The position numbers and the translations under genes are program-made. The notes under the pieces were generated by a model. It did no database searches, was not told the origin of the DNA, and was given only the letters and a program-made list of their open reading frames with translations. This document shows, in pieces, positions 52,799 through 64,000 of a stretch of 64,000 nt of DNA (position 1 is the stretch's first letter; every line of letters starts with the position of its first letter). The stretch spans positions 85,001 to 149,000 of the forward strand of contig JAXCGZ010020806.1 of assembly GCA_037179515.1 (NCBI GenBank), written 5' to 3'. The DNA is from Halocaridina rubra. Lineage: Eukaryota > Arthropoda > Malacostraca > Decapoda > Atyidae.

Positions 52799-54625
52799 TA
52801 ATAATCAAATAAGCACATTACTATATGTGGAAACATGAATCATTTTAACCCTGACCGGGATCCGAACCTAGAACACTTAATTACTGTGCCAAGGCGCTAC
52901 CAACTACACCACAGAAGGTCTTAAAAGGGAAACAAACCTTATGAATGTTTTTCGCTATACTAGGAACGAATGCATTCTATCTGAAGGCCAATCTGTTCAT
53001 ATTACAGTTTCCCCCAACATCACTCGTGGCTTTGTTTTCGCAATTAATTCAACTCCCAGTCTCATTTGGGACCAACAATAGTCAAATAAGCACATTACCA
53101 TATGTGAAAACATGAATAATTTTTACCCCGACTGGGAGTCAAACCTAGGACACATAATTACTGTGCCAAGGTGCTACCAACTGCACCACAGAAGGTCTTA
53201 AAAGGGAAACAAACCTTACAGCTTTTATCTGTTATACTAGGAATGAATGCATTCTATCTGATTGCCACTCTGTTTATATCACAACTTCCCCCAACCTCAC
53301 TTGTGGCTTCGTTTTCACATTTAATTCAACTCCCAATCTCATTTGGGATCAACAATAATCAAATAATCACATTACAATATGTGAAAACATGAATCATTTT
53401 TACCCCACTCGGGAGTCGAACCTAGGACACATAATTACTATACCAAGGCACTACTAACTACACTACAGAAGGACTTAAAAGGGAAACATACATTACAGCT
53501 TTTATCTGCTATACTAGAAATGAATGCATTCTATATGAATGCCACTCTCTTCATATTACAGTTACCCCCAACCTCACTCGTGGCTTTGTTTTTGTATTTA
53601 ATTCAACTCCCGATCTCATTTGGGGTCAACAATAATCAAATAAGCACATTTCCATTTGTGGAAAAATGAATAATTTTGACCCGATTGGGACTCAACCTAG
53701 GACACTTAATTACTGTGCTAGGGCTATACCAACTACATCACAGAAGGTCTTGTAAAGGAAACAAATCTTACAGCTTTTATCTGATATATTAGGAATGAAT
53801 GCTTTCTATCTGAATGCCACTCTGTTCATTTTACAGTTTTCCCCACCCTCACTCGTGGCTTCGTTTTTACATTTAATTCAACTCCCAATCTCATTTGGGA
53901 TCAACAATAATCAAATAAGCACATTACAATATGTGAAAACATGAATTATTTTTACCCCACTCGGGAGTCGAACCTAGGACACATAATTACTATGTCAAGG
54001 CGCTACTAACTACACCACAGAAGGTCTTAAAAGGGAAACATACATTACAGCTTTTATCTGCTATACTAGAAATGAATGCATTCTATCTGAATGCCACTCT
54101 GTTCATATTACAGTTACCCCCAACCTCACTTGTGGCTTTGTTTTTGTATCTAATTCAACTCCCAATCTCATTTGGGAGCAACAATAATCAAATAAGCACA
54201 TTTCCATCTGTGGAAAAATGAATAATTTTAACCCGAGTGGGACTCAATCTAGGATACTTAATTACTGCGCCAGGGCACTGCCAACTACACCACAGAAGGT
54301 CTTGTAAAGGAAACAAATCTTACAGCTTTTATCTGATATATTAGGAATGAATGCATTCTATCTGAATGCCACTCTGTTCATATTATAGTTTCCCCCACTC
54401 TCACTCGTGGCTTCGTTTTTACATTTAATTGAACTCCCAATCTCATTTGGGACCAACAATAATCAAATAAGCACATTACCATATGTGAAAATATGAATCA
54501 TTTTTACCCCGACCGGGTCTCGGGCCTAGGACACATAATTACTGTGCCATGGTGCTACCAACTACACCACAGAAGGTCTTAAAAGGGAAGCAAACCTTAC
54601 AGTTTTTATGTGCTAAGCTAGGCAT
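52799..54625 (-). repeat. Tandem array of seven tRNA-derived SINE units
   Basis: 'cagaaggtc' recurs at 52912, 53189, 53466, 53741, 54018, 54293 and 54570: spacings 277, 277, 275, 277, 275, 277. Each unit carries, on the minus strand, a tRNA-like segment with 'ggtgtagttggtagc' and a B-box-like 'ggttcgactcc', then a body ending near the conserved 'gaagccacgagtgag'. Units 3-4 and 5-6 share diagnostic variants ('acatacattacag', 'cttgtaaaggaaac'), showing duplication as a 552-bp dimer. Confidence 0.88.
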
Positions 54626-55770
54626 CTTGAATATATTTCAAGACTGTTTATTTCTACTTACATTATATAAGTGTTGTTTTGCATGACAGTTTCGTTTATT
54701 GTAGCGTAAGTGCATGTATGTATACTTTTAGACTTAGTATGAATACCTGCTCATTTATATTAAGTATACATGTATATTTGTATGTATAATGTATAGTTCA
54801 TTCTTTGGACTATTCGTAGCAGAGAGAGGGAAATCTGATACAACAAAGTTTAGCCACACATATGTCACCCCCTCGGGTTTTCCCTCGCCTGTATGGACAA
54901 AGAACATTTATGTGTAAGTATTTTCTCTTCCCCTTTCCCACCTATATAAAGGAAACCTTACCCCTAGTACCAGGGACCCCTACAAATAAGGAGTGTTGGG
55001 TGAGATTAAAAAAAATGGGCAGTTGATCTCGTGAGATACTACGAAACACTCATGTTTGTGACGTGATTTTAATGCGTGAAAGCAGTCGTAATTAATATTT
55101 ATGAAATACATTTGCTAACGTGATCATTGATGGTGTATATGCGTTTAATATTGAGTTAGCTGTTGTACTCATGAGATGCTACGAGACACTCAAGTTTACC
55201 ATAATTATTGACTGTGCATATACATTTAATAATGAGTAATTAGTTGTCCTCTTGAGATGCTAAGAGACACTCAAGTAGAAGAACGTGGTAGGGATGCGTG
55301 GAACAGAAGATTCGAGTTTGAATCAGAGTCCCTTGATTGCTTTCGACATCTGAGTTTTTCGGGTAGATGAGTACAGATTTAACTTATATCTAACAATGTT
55401 TATAACTACGTGTGAGGGACAAAATGAGCTCATTTATTAGAATACTAGTAGGTAGAATGTATGTTGGAAAATTTATTATTCTGAATGAGGAAGTTTTAAT
55501 TTAAGGTGAGGAGAGTTTATTTAATAATTCACATGACAGCAGTTCACAAACCTCTTTGTAAAATATTTGCATGTTTGCCTACTTATGTAATGTTAATTAT
55601 ATTTTATTGGTAGAGGATTTAATTTTGAGATCGTTTGTAGGCGTCCATCGAAGCCGTGACAGGATTTCCGAATTTAGGGGGTTATAAGATCGAAGGGTAA
55701 TAACACAAGAAATCCTCCTCAGTTTTTGGTCCTTCGAACTGGATGAGAATTGGTGTGGTTCTATCTACCT
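54626..55770 (+). other. Candidate LTR and leader of the BEL/Pao element
   Basis: Sequence directly upstream of the gag remnant. It contains a TATA-like box (cctatataaa, 54941) and, near 55640, 'ggcgtccatcgaagccgtga', which could be the primer-binding/leader region. A matching second LTR is not in the window, so this is inferred from position only. Confidence 0.35.
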
Positions 55771-56058
55771 TGGCTGTCTCCCCCAATAGGGGGTAGCCAA
55801 CATAAAAAAAGAAACAATAAGGGGATTACTTTGCTCTATGGGCAATGACGAGGGAGCTAGCGACCGCTCAGATGGCACTGCTGGAGTGCTACAGCCCATC
55901 CTCCCCGCTCTTCCACAACCTGTGTTGCTTCATAAATGCCAACTCCCCTACTGCCCCTACCACAGGGCTACCTCTGTAAGATGCAGCCCCGTGGCAAGAG
56001 CAGATGCCCATCAGAGCTGCGTCACAATCGCTCACCACTCATTCCTATTCCTAGTACA
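55771..56058 (-). mobile_element. LINE F copy 3: 3' end only
   Basis: About 288 bp holding the last dozen codons (NEW.AIVTQL) and the 3' UTR with the GGCT-C5…G5-AGCC terminal hairpin. It is inserted between the BEL leader and gag. Confidence 0.75.
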
Positions 56059-56069
56059 TGGCACATCTA

Positions 56070-56466
56070 TGCCAACAATGACAAAGTTTACCATCATGAG
56101 CAATGCCCTTAAAAGAATTGCCAAAGACACCATAAAGGGATATCCTGTTGCTAGTGAGAGTTATGATGAATGCAGTCAACAGCTACAAGCTATTTATGCC
56201 AGCAAGGGCAGGATGTACGAAATTTAATGAGGAAATTGGTAAAAATACAAACTCCTCTTCTAATTATTTATCACATTTTAAGTTCAAGCAGGAAGTAGAT
56301 GCCATTACTCGAAGTCTGAAAATTTATATAGACATTAAGAACACTGATTGGGTGTTTTCAGAACTCGTGATGATGAAATTACCAGAAGATGTGGAGAACT
56401 GGATTAGCATGAAAATAGAAACAAAATATCCTACATTTGAAACCCTCTTGAAGGACCTGGGAAAAT
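56070..56466 (+). pseudogene. BEL/Pao gag fragment
   Basis: Two overlapping frames (from 56070 and to 56466) join across a frameshift near 56222. Visible motifs are ALKRIAKDTIKGYP, ESYDECSQQLQ, then EIGKNTNSS, LSHFKFKQEVDAITRS and KYPTFETLLKDLGKY. This is the N-terminal gag region of BEL/Pao elements, a structural protein that packages the RNA. The LINE insertion cuts it. Confidence 0.6.
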
Positions 56467-59400
56467 ATGTGATTATCTAATTGTGCTTACGGGAAAGAGC
56501 CCAAAGCCCGTATCTTCCCGACTCCTGATCGGTTCCATTTTGTACTTAGTGATACTTATCATACCTGTCCTTAAAACTATGGATTGAGTTAGCATTAACT
56601 ACCTCATTGCTTAACGAATTCCAATTATCAACTACTCTTACACTGAAAAAGTACTTCCTTACATCCCGCAAAGAAGTTTTCTTATGAAGCTTCAAATTAT
56701 GACCTCTAGTTCTAGAGCCAGCAATATCAAAATATCGATCCCTATCCACTCTGTCGTAATTATGAAGGAATTTAAAGACTGTCACTATATCCCCCTCAAT
56801 CTTCTAGCTTCGAGTGATGGTAAGTCTAATTCCCTCAGCCTCTCATCATAACTGAGGTTGCGTATTTCTGGCACCAGTTTTGTGGCATGTCTTTGAACTT
56901 TTTCAAGCTTAGCTATGTGCTTTTTCAAGTGCGGATTCCAAAAGGAGGCTGCATATTCAAGTTTTGGCCTCACATAGGTTACATAAATATTTCTGAACAT
57001 TTCCTTGTCCATGTGCCTGAAGGCTACCCTTACATTTGATAAGAAAGCATATGCTGCCCTTACTCTGATATTTATATGTATTTCTGCAGACAATCTGCCA
57101 GTATGTTTACTCCTAGATCTCTCTCATTTTCTGTTTCTTGAAGTTGTACTCCTGCCACAGAGTAGTCAAGCTTGGGCCTTCTTGCACTTGCATCCATTCT
57201 CATTACCTTACATTTTGAAGTATTGAATTTCATTAGCCATTTTCCTGACCACTCATGGAGACTATTTAGATCTTCCTGAAGTTCTCTACCATTGTTCTCG
57301 TTTCTTACTTTCTTCACAATCTTTGCATCATATGCAAACATATTCATGAATGAATTTACAGACTCAGGTAGGTCATTTACATATACAAGGAACAAAAGTG
57401 GCCCTAAAACTGAACCCTGTGGAACTCCACTACTAACTCTTCTCCATTCAGACACTGAGTGTCTTACTCTTACCCTCTGTTCCCTTCCTGCTAAGTTTTT
57501 ATCCATACCAAGACATTTCCACCTACTCTAGCCATTGCTTGCAGCTTCTTAATAACTCTCCCATGTGGAACAGTGCCAAATTCTTTCTGGAGGTCTAGGA
57601 ATATGCAATCTGCCCAGCCCTCTCTTTCCTGGAAGATTCGGCTTACCTCATCATAGTATTCTAATAAGTTTGTTACTGTTACTCTACGTTCTCTGAAGCC
57701 ATGTTGTCTCACTGACAAAAAGCTGAAGGATTCCAAGTGAGAGAAATATGTTTCCTTGGAAGTTTCTCCATAACTTTGCAAACTATGCTGGTCAAGGAGG
57801 TTGGTCTATAGTTTAGAGCCGTATCCCTCCTTCCCTTTTTGAAGATAGATATCACGTTTACTTGTTTCCTGTATCTAGGAGTCTTTCCTGACTCCAGTGA
57901 CTTTTTAAATATGATACATAATGCCACTGATACTGAGTTTGTGCATTTTTAAGTACATGAGGGGATATATCATTAGGACCTGTAGCTTTATAGACATCTA
58001 ACTCCATCAGCGCTTTGCATACCTCTGTTGCTGAAAAGTTGATGTTCTCTAATACCGACCCATGAGCTTCTATCTCTGCAATCTGAGGGGGTGGGGTATT
58101 TTCTACTGTAAATACTGACTGAAACTCCTTGTTCAGTTCTTTGCAGATCTCTTCATCCTTCTCAGTGATGCTTCCATCCGCTCTCTTAAGCCTTAAAACC
58201 TGTTCTTTTACCTTCAGTTTTCCTCTGATAAAGCTGTGGAAAAGCTTGGAATTTTCTTTAGCCTTCCTGGTAATGTCCCTTTCATAGTCTCTCTCTGCCG
58301 CTCTTCTTTTACTTAGGTAATAATTTCTTGCACTTTTGTAGGTTTGCCAGGCAATTATGTTTCTTCTCCTCGTATACTTTTTCCAGAAGTTGTCTCTCCA
58401 CTCCTTAGCTCTTTTACACTCATTATCGAACCATTTGTCTCTGGCCTGAATCACATTTACTTTGGTGACAGGTATGCAGCAATCTACTATCTTCCCATAT
58501 TTCTCACAAAAGATGTAGTACGTTTCTTGTACAGATTTGTTGTAAAATAAGGACCTTTACTCTCAGGCAGAACATCTTCAATGATATACTCTATCAACAA
58601 CACACAGTGGTCACTCTTTCCAATTGGTGGTTCATACTCAATTTTTTTCAATATCCAACACCTTATCTGTGAATAGTAGATCAAGTAGTGATGACTCTCC
58701 CCCACCCCTGGCTTTCGTTGGTTCCATTACATGTTGGTGTAGGAAATTCCCGTGTATGCAATCTAGGAGTCTTGCCCCGAATGAGTCCCCACCACTGTGT
58801 GGGTCGAGATTTATCCAATCTATCTCTTTATGATTAAAATCTTCAATAAGAAAAATCCTACATTTTCTCTCCCGTGCCATGTTAACAACTAAGTTTATGA
58901 CTTAAATAGTACCTATATGACTTTCCTCATATACTTCTAGCTTATGTTGGTTTCCTTGGTGGGTTATATACAAAAGTTATTATAATGCTCTCTGACCCAG
59001 TATTTATGCGAGTAACAAGAAATTCCTTGAACTCACTTTCTATAGCCAAGTTTATCTTTTCAACTTGAATCCTTTCACTTATGAGCAGTGCTATTCCTCC
59101 ACCAGTCCTCTCAGATCTTTCAACTCTTAATATTCTTAAGCCCTTAGGAAAAACTGTGACACAGTTTTTGTCCTCACTCAACTTAGTCTCTGTAACTGCT
59201 ACTATATCTGCCTTACTGTTGTGCATCCTATATTTTAATTCTATTGCCTTACCAGCTAATCCATCAGCATTTGTGTATAAGAATCTTAATGAGGTCCCAT
59301 CCCCTGATCTTCTTCCATTATCTGAAATTAAAATTTTTCTTCTCTTCTTCATTTCTTTCCTCATTTAACCTTCTTGCCTCTTGCAACAAGTTTTTTTTAT

Positions 59401-59598
59401 ATTTTCCATCTCTTCCTGTCTTCTGTATCATCTAATGAACACTTCTTTGAAATCTTGAAGGTCCTTTAGACTTTTTTTTCTCATTAATATTTCTCTACAT
59501 GTTTCCCCTCTCTCAAAGGTTATTTTTGTTGGTCTTTGTTTTCCCTCCCTCGAATATTTGCCTAATTGGTGAATGTTTGCAATATCTTCAGGACCACC
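56467..59598 (-). mobile_element. LINE B copy 5, inserted in BEL gag
   Basis: Minus strand. The 3' motif is at 56467 and 5' truncation lies within ORF1 (about 59598). Pieces: 56546-56785 and 56785-57093 (C-terminus), 57072-57506 (RT palm), 57491-57781, 57709-57927, 57858-58454 (linker), 58487-58880 and 58942-59364 (endonuclease start with LRFLYTNADGLAGKA, VTETKLSED). The RT catalytic box reads FAYDAKIV: the first catalytic Asp is Tyr, so it is inactive. Multiple frameshifts. Confidence 0.87.
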
Positions 59599-60012
59599 AG
59601 AGAGATGAGACTCAGTCCTATAAAAAGAGTGTAGGTAGTTATTGTACTGTTACAAAAAGAGAAAATTAAAAAAAAATATATATTCTGTGGTTGGTAAGGT
59701 CATAAATCTGTGCAGTGTAATAAAGTTGTAAGCATAAATGAACGCAGAGACAAATTGAGAGATAGTAACAAATGTCTGAGATGTACTCAGTCAGGTCATT
59801 ATGCAAATTAATGCTACACTCAGTTAAACTGCAACATGTGTAAGAAAAAATGGTCATCATGCAGCATTTTGGTATGAACATGAGTCAAAGTTTTGTAGAA
59901 GGTTTGAAAAAGCTACATTTCTGAATGAAGAGTCAGGAAATGGTTTAAATTTAGAGAGTTAAGCAATGAGCAAGAACATTTTGACTCAGAAAAGGACAAG
60001 AAGCATGTTGGT

Positions 60013-60546
60013 GTGATAAAATATATAACTGCAGTACAAAGGCGAATGGTGAAGCCGAGTTTACCTTCATGTGCTCTTCCTACTGCAAGTGGAAAAGTAA
60101 GCAGCTCAATAGGAAATCTTTGGGTAAGCACTAGGTTATTCTTTGATACAGGTTCCCAGTGTTCCTTTATAACTAGGGAATTAGCTGAAAGGCTTAAATT
60201 AAGCCCAGTAGATGAAATGTCTCTTGGTATTGATGCATTTCGTTCTGAAACGAAGAAAGGAAGTTTTCCTGTTGTAAATGTAGTTATTAAATTGGGGAAT
60301 AGAAGAGCCAGAGTTGAATTACTCATAGTTGATGATATGGTAATTAGCATCCACACTCCCGGAATAGCAAAAGCTGCAAATGTTTTAAAGGCTAATGGTC
60401 ACAAGTTGGCTGATGAAGATATTGATAGTGATGTACTGGAGAACATTGGCATTGTTATTGGTGCATTACATTTTAGTCAGTGTGTTAGTGGCATTAAGAA
60501 GTGGGATGTCTATTATTGGGTCTTAAGTCTATTAATTTTACGCTAG
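60013..60546 (+). pseudogene. BEL/Pao aspartic protease region
   Basis: A 177-codon frame with the catalytic motif FDTGSQCSFIT and downstream ELLIVDDM, in the order seen in BEL/Pao pol. The zinc-knuckle Cys/His pattern (NMCKKNGHHA) lies just upstream in a broken frame. It ends after KWDVYYWVL. The later pol domains are absent. Confidence 0.7.
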
Positions 60547-60862
60547 GGTCAAATAATATATATAGTAAAAACTGAGGCATTATTCTTGAAGCTGATATAA
60601 GCAAAGCAAGACACTCATCCGGGCATTAACAATAGATGGATCAAGTATAAGTACAAGAATATCAAAACAAGAAAATTAAACTCTATTTAATAAGAAATAA
60701 ACACAAATAAGAAAGCAATCAGAATAAATAATAAGAATTAATAATAAATAAATATACCTCAACTCTCACATTCTTTTTCCCAGAGAAAAAAAATCAACTG
60801 CGATTTTCAAAATATTCAAGTGGTTATAATTTTAATGCTAGTTAACTTAGTATACCTATTTA
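60547..60862. other. Junction region between BEL and Gypsy elements
   Basis: AT-rich, no coding sequence recognised. It could include part of a Gypsy 3' LTR, but no LTR pair can be tested in this window. Confidence 0.4.
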
Positions 60863-61440
60863 CAATTGTAATCGCTCTGGTGGTTTTATAGTTTTACCAG
60901 ACCTAAGAAGGGGAGCTGGTTCTGGCACTGTCATGGTGGCATGCATGGAGTTATCAGAATTCTCAATTATGCTATTAGGAATTATAACATTGCTCTCTGG
61001 TTCATTAATCACATTAGAATTTGATGTAAGACTAGTTTGAATAGAAGGCAAATTTGGCTTACAAGTACCACCATAATTCTGATTATTACTGGGATAAATA
61101 CATTCTTCTACACTAGGAGTAAACCTAGGCATAAGTTGGTCTGAATGTAATTCCAAACTATATTGTCAAAACATTTAAGTTGTACTTTGTAGTTATGAAC
61201 ACCAAGTACTTCTAATATTTTACCTTCTAACCAAGGCTTACCTTGACCATTAGTTTTAACAAAAACTGCATCATCTACAATATATTCCGATTTTTCAAAT
61301 TTACATTCTTTCTGCAGTACCTTCTCCCTTTTTTCTTGAGGTTTAATTTTAATTATAGTGCCCCGAAAGTTATGGTTAAACATCATATCAGCTAGAGCCT
61401 TCCTAGTGGAGGAATGTACAGTTCTTCTATGATTATACAC
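60863..61440 (-). pseudogene. Gypsy integrase C-terminal part and pol tail
   Basis: Frames 61108-61440 (YNHRRTVHSSTRKALADMMF, then an SH3-like GKPWLEGKILEVLG) and 60860-61156 (DQLMPRFTPS … LRSGKTIKPPERLQL) continue pol after the deletion, with one more frameshift near 61130. The end of the polyprotein is about 60863. Confidence 0.8.
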
Positions 61441-61483
61441 AAACCTACATACTCGGGTATTAATATCCCCATCAGTAAATTTA

Positions 61484-62446
61484 CTAAGTCCCTCTTAGTA
61501 ATGTGTAATGTGTAATGTGTTTAATGCCATTCTTCCTCAGGAAAAACTCCATCTCCTCAGACACAAAATAAGGGGCATTATCAGAAACAATTATTTCTGG
61601 CAATCCAAAATTACATAAACTCTGCCTTAACTTAGCAATAGTTACTGCTGATGTGGTAGATCTAGTAACATGAACATCCAAAATTTTGTGTGGGAATCTA
61701 CAATTATAAAAAAAATATGGGTCACCAATTGGACCAGCGTAGTCTATATGTAACTTGCACCAAGGTTTCCCAGTTTCTGGCCAGGATAATACCACTGCCT
61801 GTGGAGTCTGAAAATTTTTAAAACAAAGTTCACAAGATTTAGTTATTTCTGAAATGTCCTGGTCCAATATGGGCCACCAAATCCAATTACGGGCTTCTGC
61901 TTTTATTGTATTGATACCGTTATGACCTACATGCAGCTGTTCTAGTACTGCGCTGTGCATATCAGCAGGTATAAATACACGGTTCCAATACAAAAGAACA
62001 CCATCATAAATGCTTAAATCGGATTTGACAAGAGAGTAATCAGACAATATTGGGTCATTAATCCAAACCAATTTCACACATTGAAAAACCTTGCTTAAAA
62101 CTGGGTCACTTCTAGTCAAAACCTTAACATTTTCAAAAGAAATGTCGTGATTATTCAAAGTTTCTATAACATGAACATATTCATTAGGGGTACTAGATAC
62201 CAAACTAGAATCCAGGACTGGTAGCCGACTGAGTGCCTCTGCGACAACATTATCTTTTCCTGTTTTAAAATTTAAGTCATAATTGTACTGCGACAAAAGC
62301 AAAGCCCATCGTTGCACTCTAGCGTTTGCATTTACAGGAATCTGTTTGGTTCTGTCAAACAATCCAAGTAATGGCTTGTGATCAGTTCTGAGAATAAATC
62401 TACGACCCAATAAAAAATATTTAAGTTTGCTTACAGCATAGACCAA
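61484..62446 (-). pseudogene. Gypsy RNase H and integrase
   Basis: Same phase as the RT frame, after a single TAA. RNase H: LRTDHKPLLGLF, NARVQRWALLLSQYNYDL, VAEALSRLP. Integrase: an H2C2 zinc finger (HVGHNGINTIK…CELCF) and the catalytic core (KLHIDYAGPI, IIVSDNAPYF). After GIKHIT the sequence runs into a short repeat (GTGTAAT, three times, 61501-61519) and stops. The third catalytic residue (Glu) region is missing through a deletion. Confidence 0.85.
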
Positions 62447-62479
62447 AGCCAGAGCTTCCTTGTCTAACTGGGAGTAATT

Positions 62480-63580
62480 TTATTCTGCAGATGATAACTT
62501 TTTACTAGCAAAATAGACTGTTTTTTCGTTACCATGCATTTCCTGCATCAAAATGAAGACAACACCCACTAGAAATGCATCTACTTCTACAATTTCTGGA
62601 TGATTTCCATCAAAATTAGCAAGAAATTTAGACTTGGATAACTCTGCTTTGACCTTACTGAAAGCATTAGCTTCTACAGATGACCATTTAAATTTGACAC
62701 CTTTCTTCAACAAATCATATAAGGGAGACAAAGTACAAGAAAAATTCTTCACAAAACTTCTATTATAAGTAACCATACCCAAAAAGGATTGTACATCACT
62801 GACAGATTTTGGAGGGGGTGCTTCCAAAATAATTTCAAGTTTTTCGAGTGATGGTTTAATTCCATCACCAGAAATAGCATAGCCTAAATACTCAAGAGAA
62901 CTAGTATTCAAAACAGTTTTCTTTTTATTTATAGCTACATTGTGCTTTTGGAATTCCCTCAAAACTCTGTCTAGTCTTTCATCATGCTCTTTATGTGTTT
63001 GTCCTCCAACAAGAATATCATCTAAAAAGGTTACAACACCATCAATATTCATCAAAATCTGAGAATTAAATCTTTGAAAAATAGCAGGTGATGATGCCAA
63101 ACCAAAAGGAAGTCTTTTATATTTAAAGGGACCTTTATAAGTATTTATTACAAGAAGCTTTTGGCTTTCATCATCAACTGGTAATTGGAAGTATGCATTT
63201 TCAAAATCAATTTTAGAAAATATTTTACTCTTGCCAACTACTGATAAAATCTCATCTACTCTTGGAAGTGGATATTTATCACACACAATGTTTTGATTCA
63301 ACTCTTTAAAATCTCCACATATCCTCATAGATTTCTTATCTGCTTTTAATACTGGAACAATGGGAGCCACCCAATCACTAAAGCTTACTGGCTCTATAAT
63401 GTCATCAGAAACCAATTTATCTAAAGTATCCTCTACTAATTTCTTATAATGAAATGGCGCTGTTCTAACCTTCTGAAATTTTGGTATTGCATTACCTTTA
63501 AGATTACTCTTAGCTACTATGCTCGTAATTAACAATTTTGAATCAGCTGAAAATTTATCTAGCTGAGCTATAGCATCCAT
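62480..63580 (-). pseudogene. Gypsy reverse transcriptase
   Basis: A 366-codon frame with RICGDFKELNQN, YPLPRVDEIL, FSKIDFENAYFQLPVDDES, LPFGLASSPAIFQRF and the catalytic FLDDILVGG, then the thumb/connection and the start of RNase H (EVDAFLVGVVF, YFASKKLSSAE). All RT motifs are intact. The frame ends at a TAA that stands where the next codon of the same frame continues the RNase H domain. Confidence 0.88.
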
Positions 63581-63938
63581 TACACTCTATTACTTTATTT
63601 TCACAATCAACAACACTTGTCAAAGCAATTTCAATCTTAGACATTATATCCCTACCACACAAGTTTGAGTTATAATTGTCAACAACATAAAATCCATGTC
63701 TTATACTGAAATCATTATAAACAACATTCACATAAACTTTACCCATGACATTAACATTACTGTTTTCATAAGCTTTTAGTTTTTTATTACAATTCTGCAT
63801 AGGTAAAGCTAAGCATTGAACCCACTTGCAACCTAAAGTAGAAACTCCAGCACCACTATCAACTTCATATGGAATTTCTTTACCATTTAAGTGTAAATTA
63901 CTCTTGGTTATTACAGTACGGTTATTTCCTACACTCAA
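63555..63938 (-). pseudogene. Gypsy aspartic protease
   Basis: A 127-codon frame with the active-site motif VDSGAGVSTLG and a glycine-flanked SNLCGRDIMSK towards its end, as in Ty3/Gypsy proteases (polyprotein cleavage). It overlaps the RT frame by 26 bp in a different phase, most simply a one-base indel in a once continuous pol. Confidence 0.8.
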
Positions 63939-64000
63939 AATCCCGTTTTCTTTCCCTACTGGAGCAGATTCATTTAACTGATTACAATCACTATCTTCCT

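Larger units (their letters stand above)
56070..60546 (+). mobile_element. BEL/Pao LTR retrotransposon remnant, split by LINE B copy 5
   Basis: Plus-strand gag pieces at 56070-56466, then LINE B copy 5 (56467-59598), then a gag tail with degraded zinc knuckles (about 59770-59870) and a protease at 60013-60546. No RT or integrase follows, so the element is cut at about 60546. Confidence 0.75.
60863..64000 (-). mobile_element. Ty3/Gypsy LTR retrotransposon (runs off the right edge)
   Basis: Minus strand, in order PR-RT-RNaseH-INT, the Ty3/Gypsy order. The gag and 5' LTR lie beyond 64000. There are three kinds of damage: a frameshift between PR and RT, one stop between RT and RNaseH, and an internal integrase deletion. 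Confidence 0.88.

Noticed and set aside
52799..54625. CRISPR array (regular repeats with spacing)
   Set aside because: The whole 276-bp unit repeats with no unique spacers, and the genome is eukaryotic.

Overview
The window looks like animal nuclear DNA, most likely from a decapod crustacean. The evidence is one spliced host gene, many long (TA)n tracts, and dense non-LTR, Ty3/Gypsy, BEL/Pao and pogo/Tigger-type elements. The species call is inference. There are no bacterial-style operons, no CRISPR array and no convincing functional tRNA or rRNA gene.

Host gene: four 3' exons of a KEAP1 orthologue (BACK and Kelch domains, + strand) lie at 8677-8852, 9728-9830, 18724-18890 and 19604-20384. 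They join in frame to 408 residues. The BTB exons must lie left of the window. KEAP1 is the redox-sensing adaptor that recruits CUL3 ubiquitin ligase to the Nrf2/CncC transcription factor. The sensor cysteines equivalent to human C226, C273, C288, C297 and C613 are all present.

Layout. 1-7185: degraded repeats and several Tigger-like non-autonomous transposons whose ends abut (TA)n tracts, including a large foldback. 7186-20827: the KEAP1 3' half. Its 8.9-kb intron holds a nested stack: an old RTE-like LINE (G) carries a Tigger transposon, which carries a 329-bp MITE and a LINE (A). 21.9-27.3 kb: LINE B copy 1 next to LINE D copy 1. 27.5-30.5 kb: LINE B copy 2, with an uninterrupted 735-codon reading frame, inside a TA-targeted MITE. 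31.0-35.0 kb: two copies of RTE-like LINE F, with a tRNA-derived SINE between them. 35.2-38.6 kb: MITEs and 178-bp tandem repeats. 38.6-44.9 kb: LINE E split by LINE B copy 3, itself split by LINE D copy 2. 45.0-48.8 kb: the most complete LINE B copy (ORF1 and ORF2). 48.8-52.2 kb: no recognised gene. 52.8-54.6 kb: seven tandem 275-277-bp units built on a tRNA-derived SINE. 54.6-60.5 kb: a BEL/Pao element broken by LINE B copy 5. 60.86-64.0 kb: a Ty3/Gypsy element on the - strand, running off the right edge.

Apart from KEAP1, almost everything is mobile DNA at different stages of decay. The nesting gives a relative order of insertion. LINEs B and F, the SINE and the TA-targeted MITEs recur often enough to compare copies with each other. 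The letters A-H and R1-R4 are working names used only here; clade names are judged by eye from motifs.
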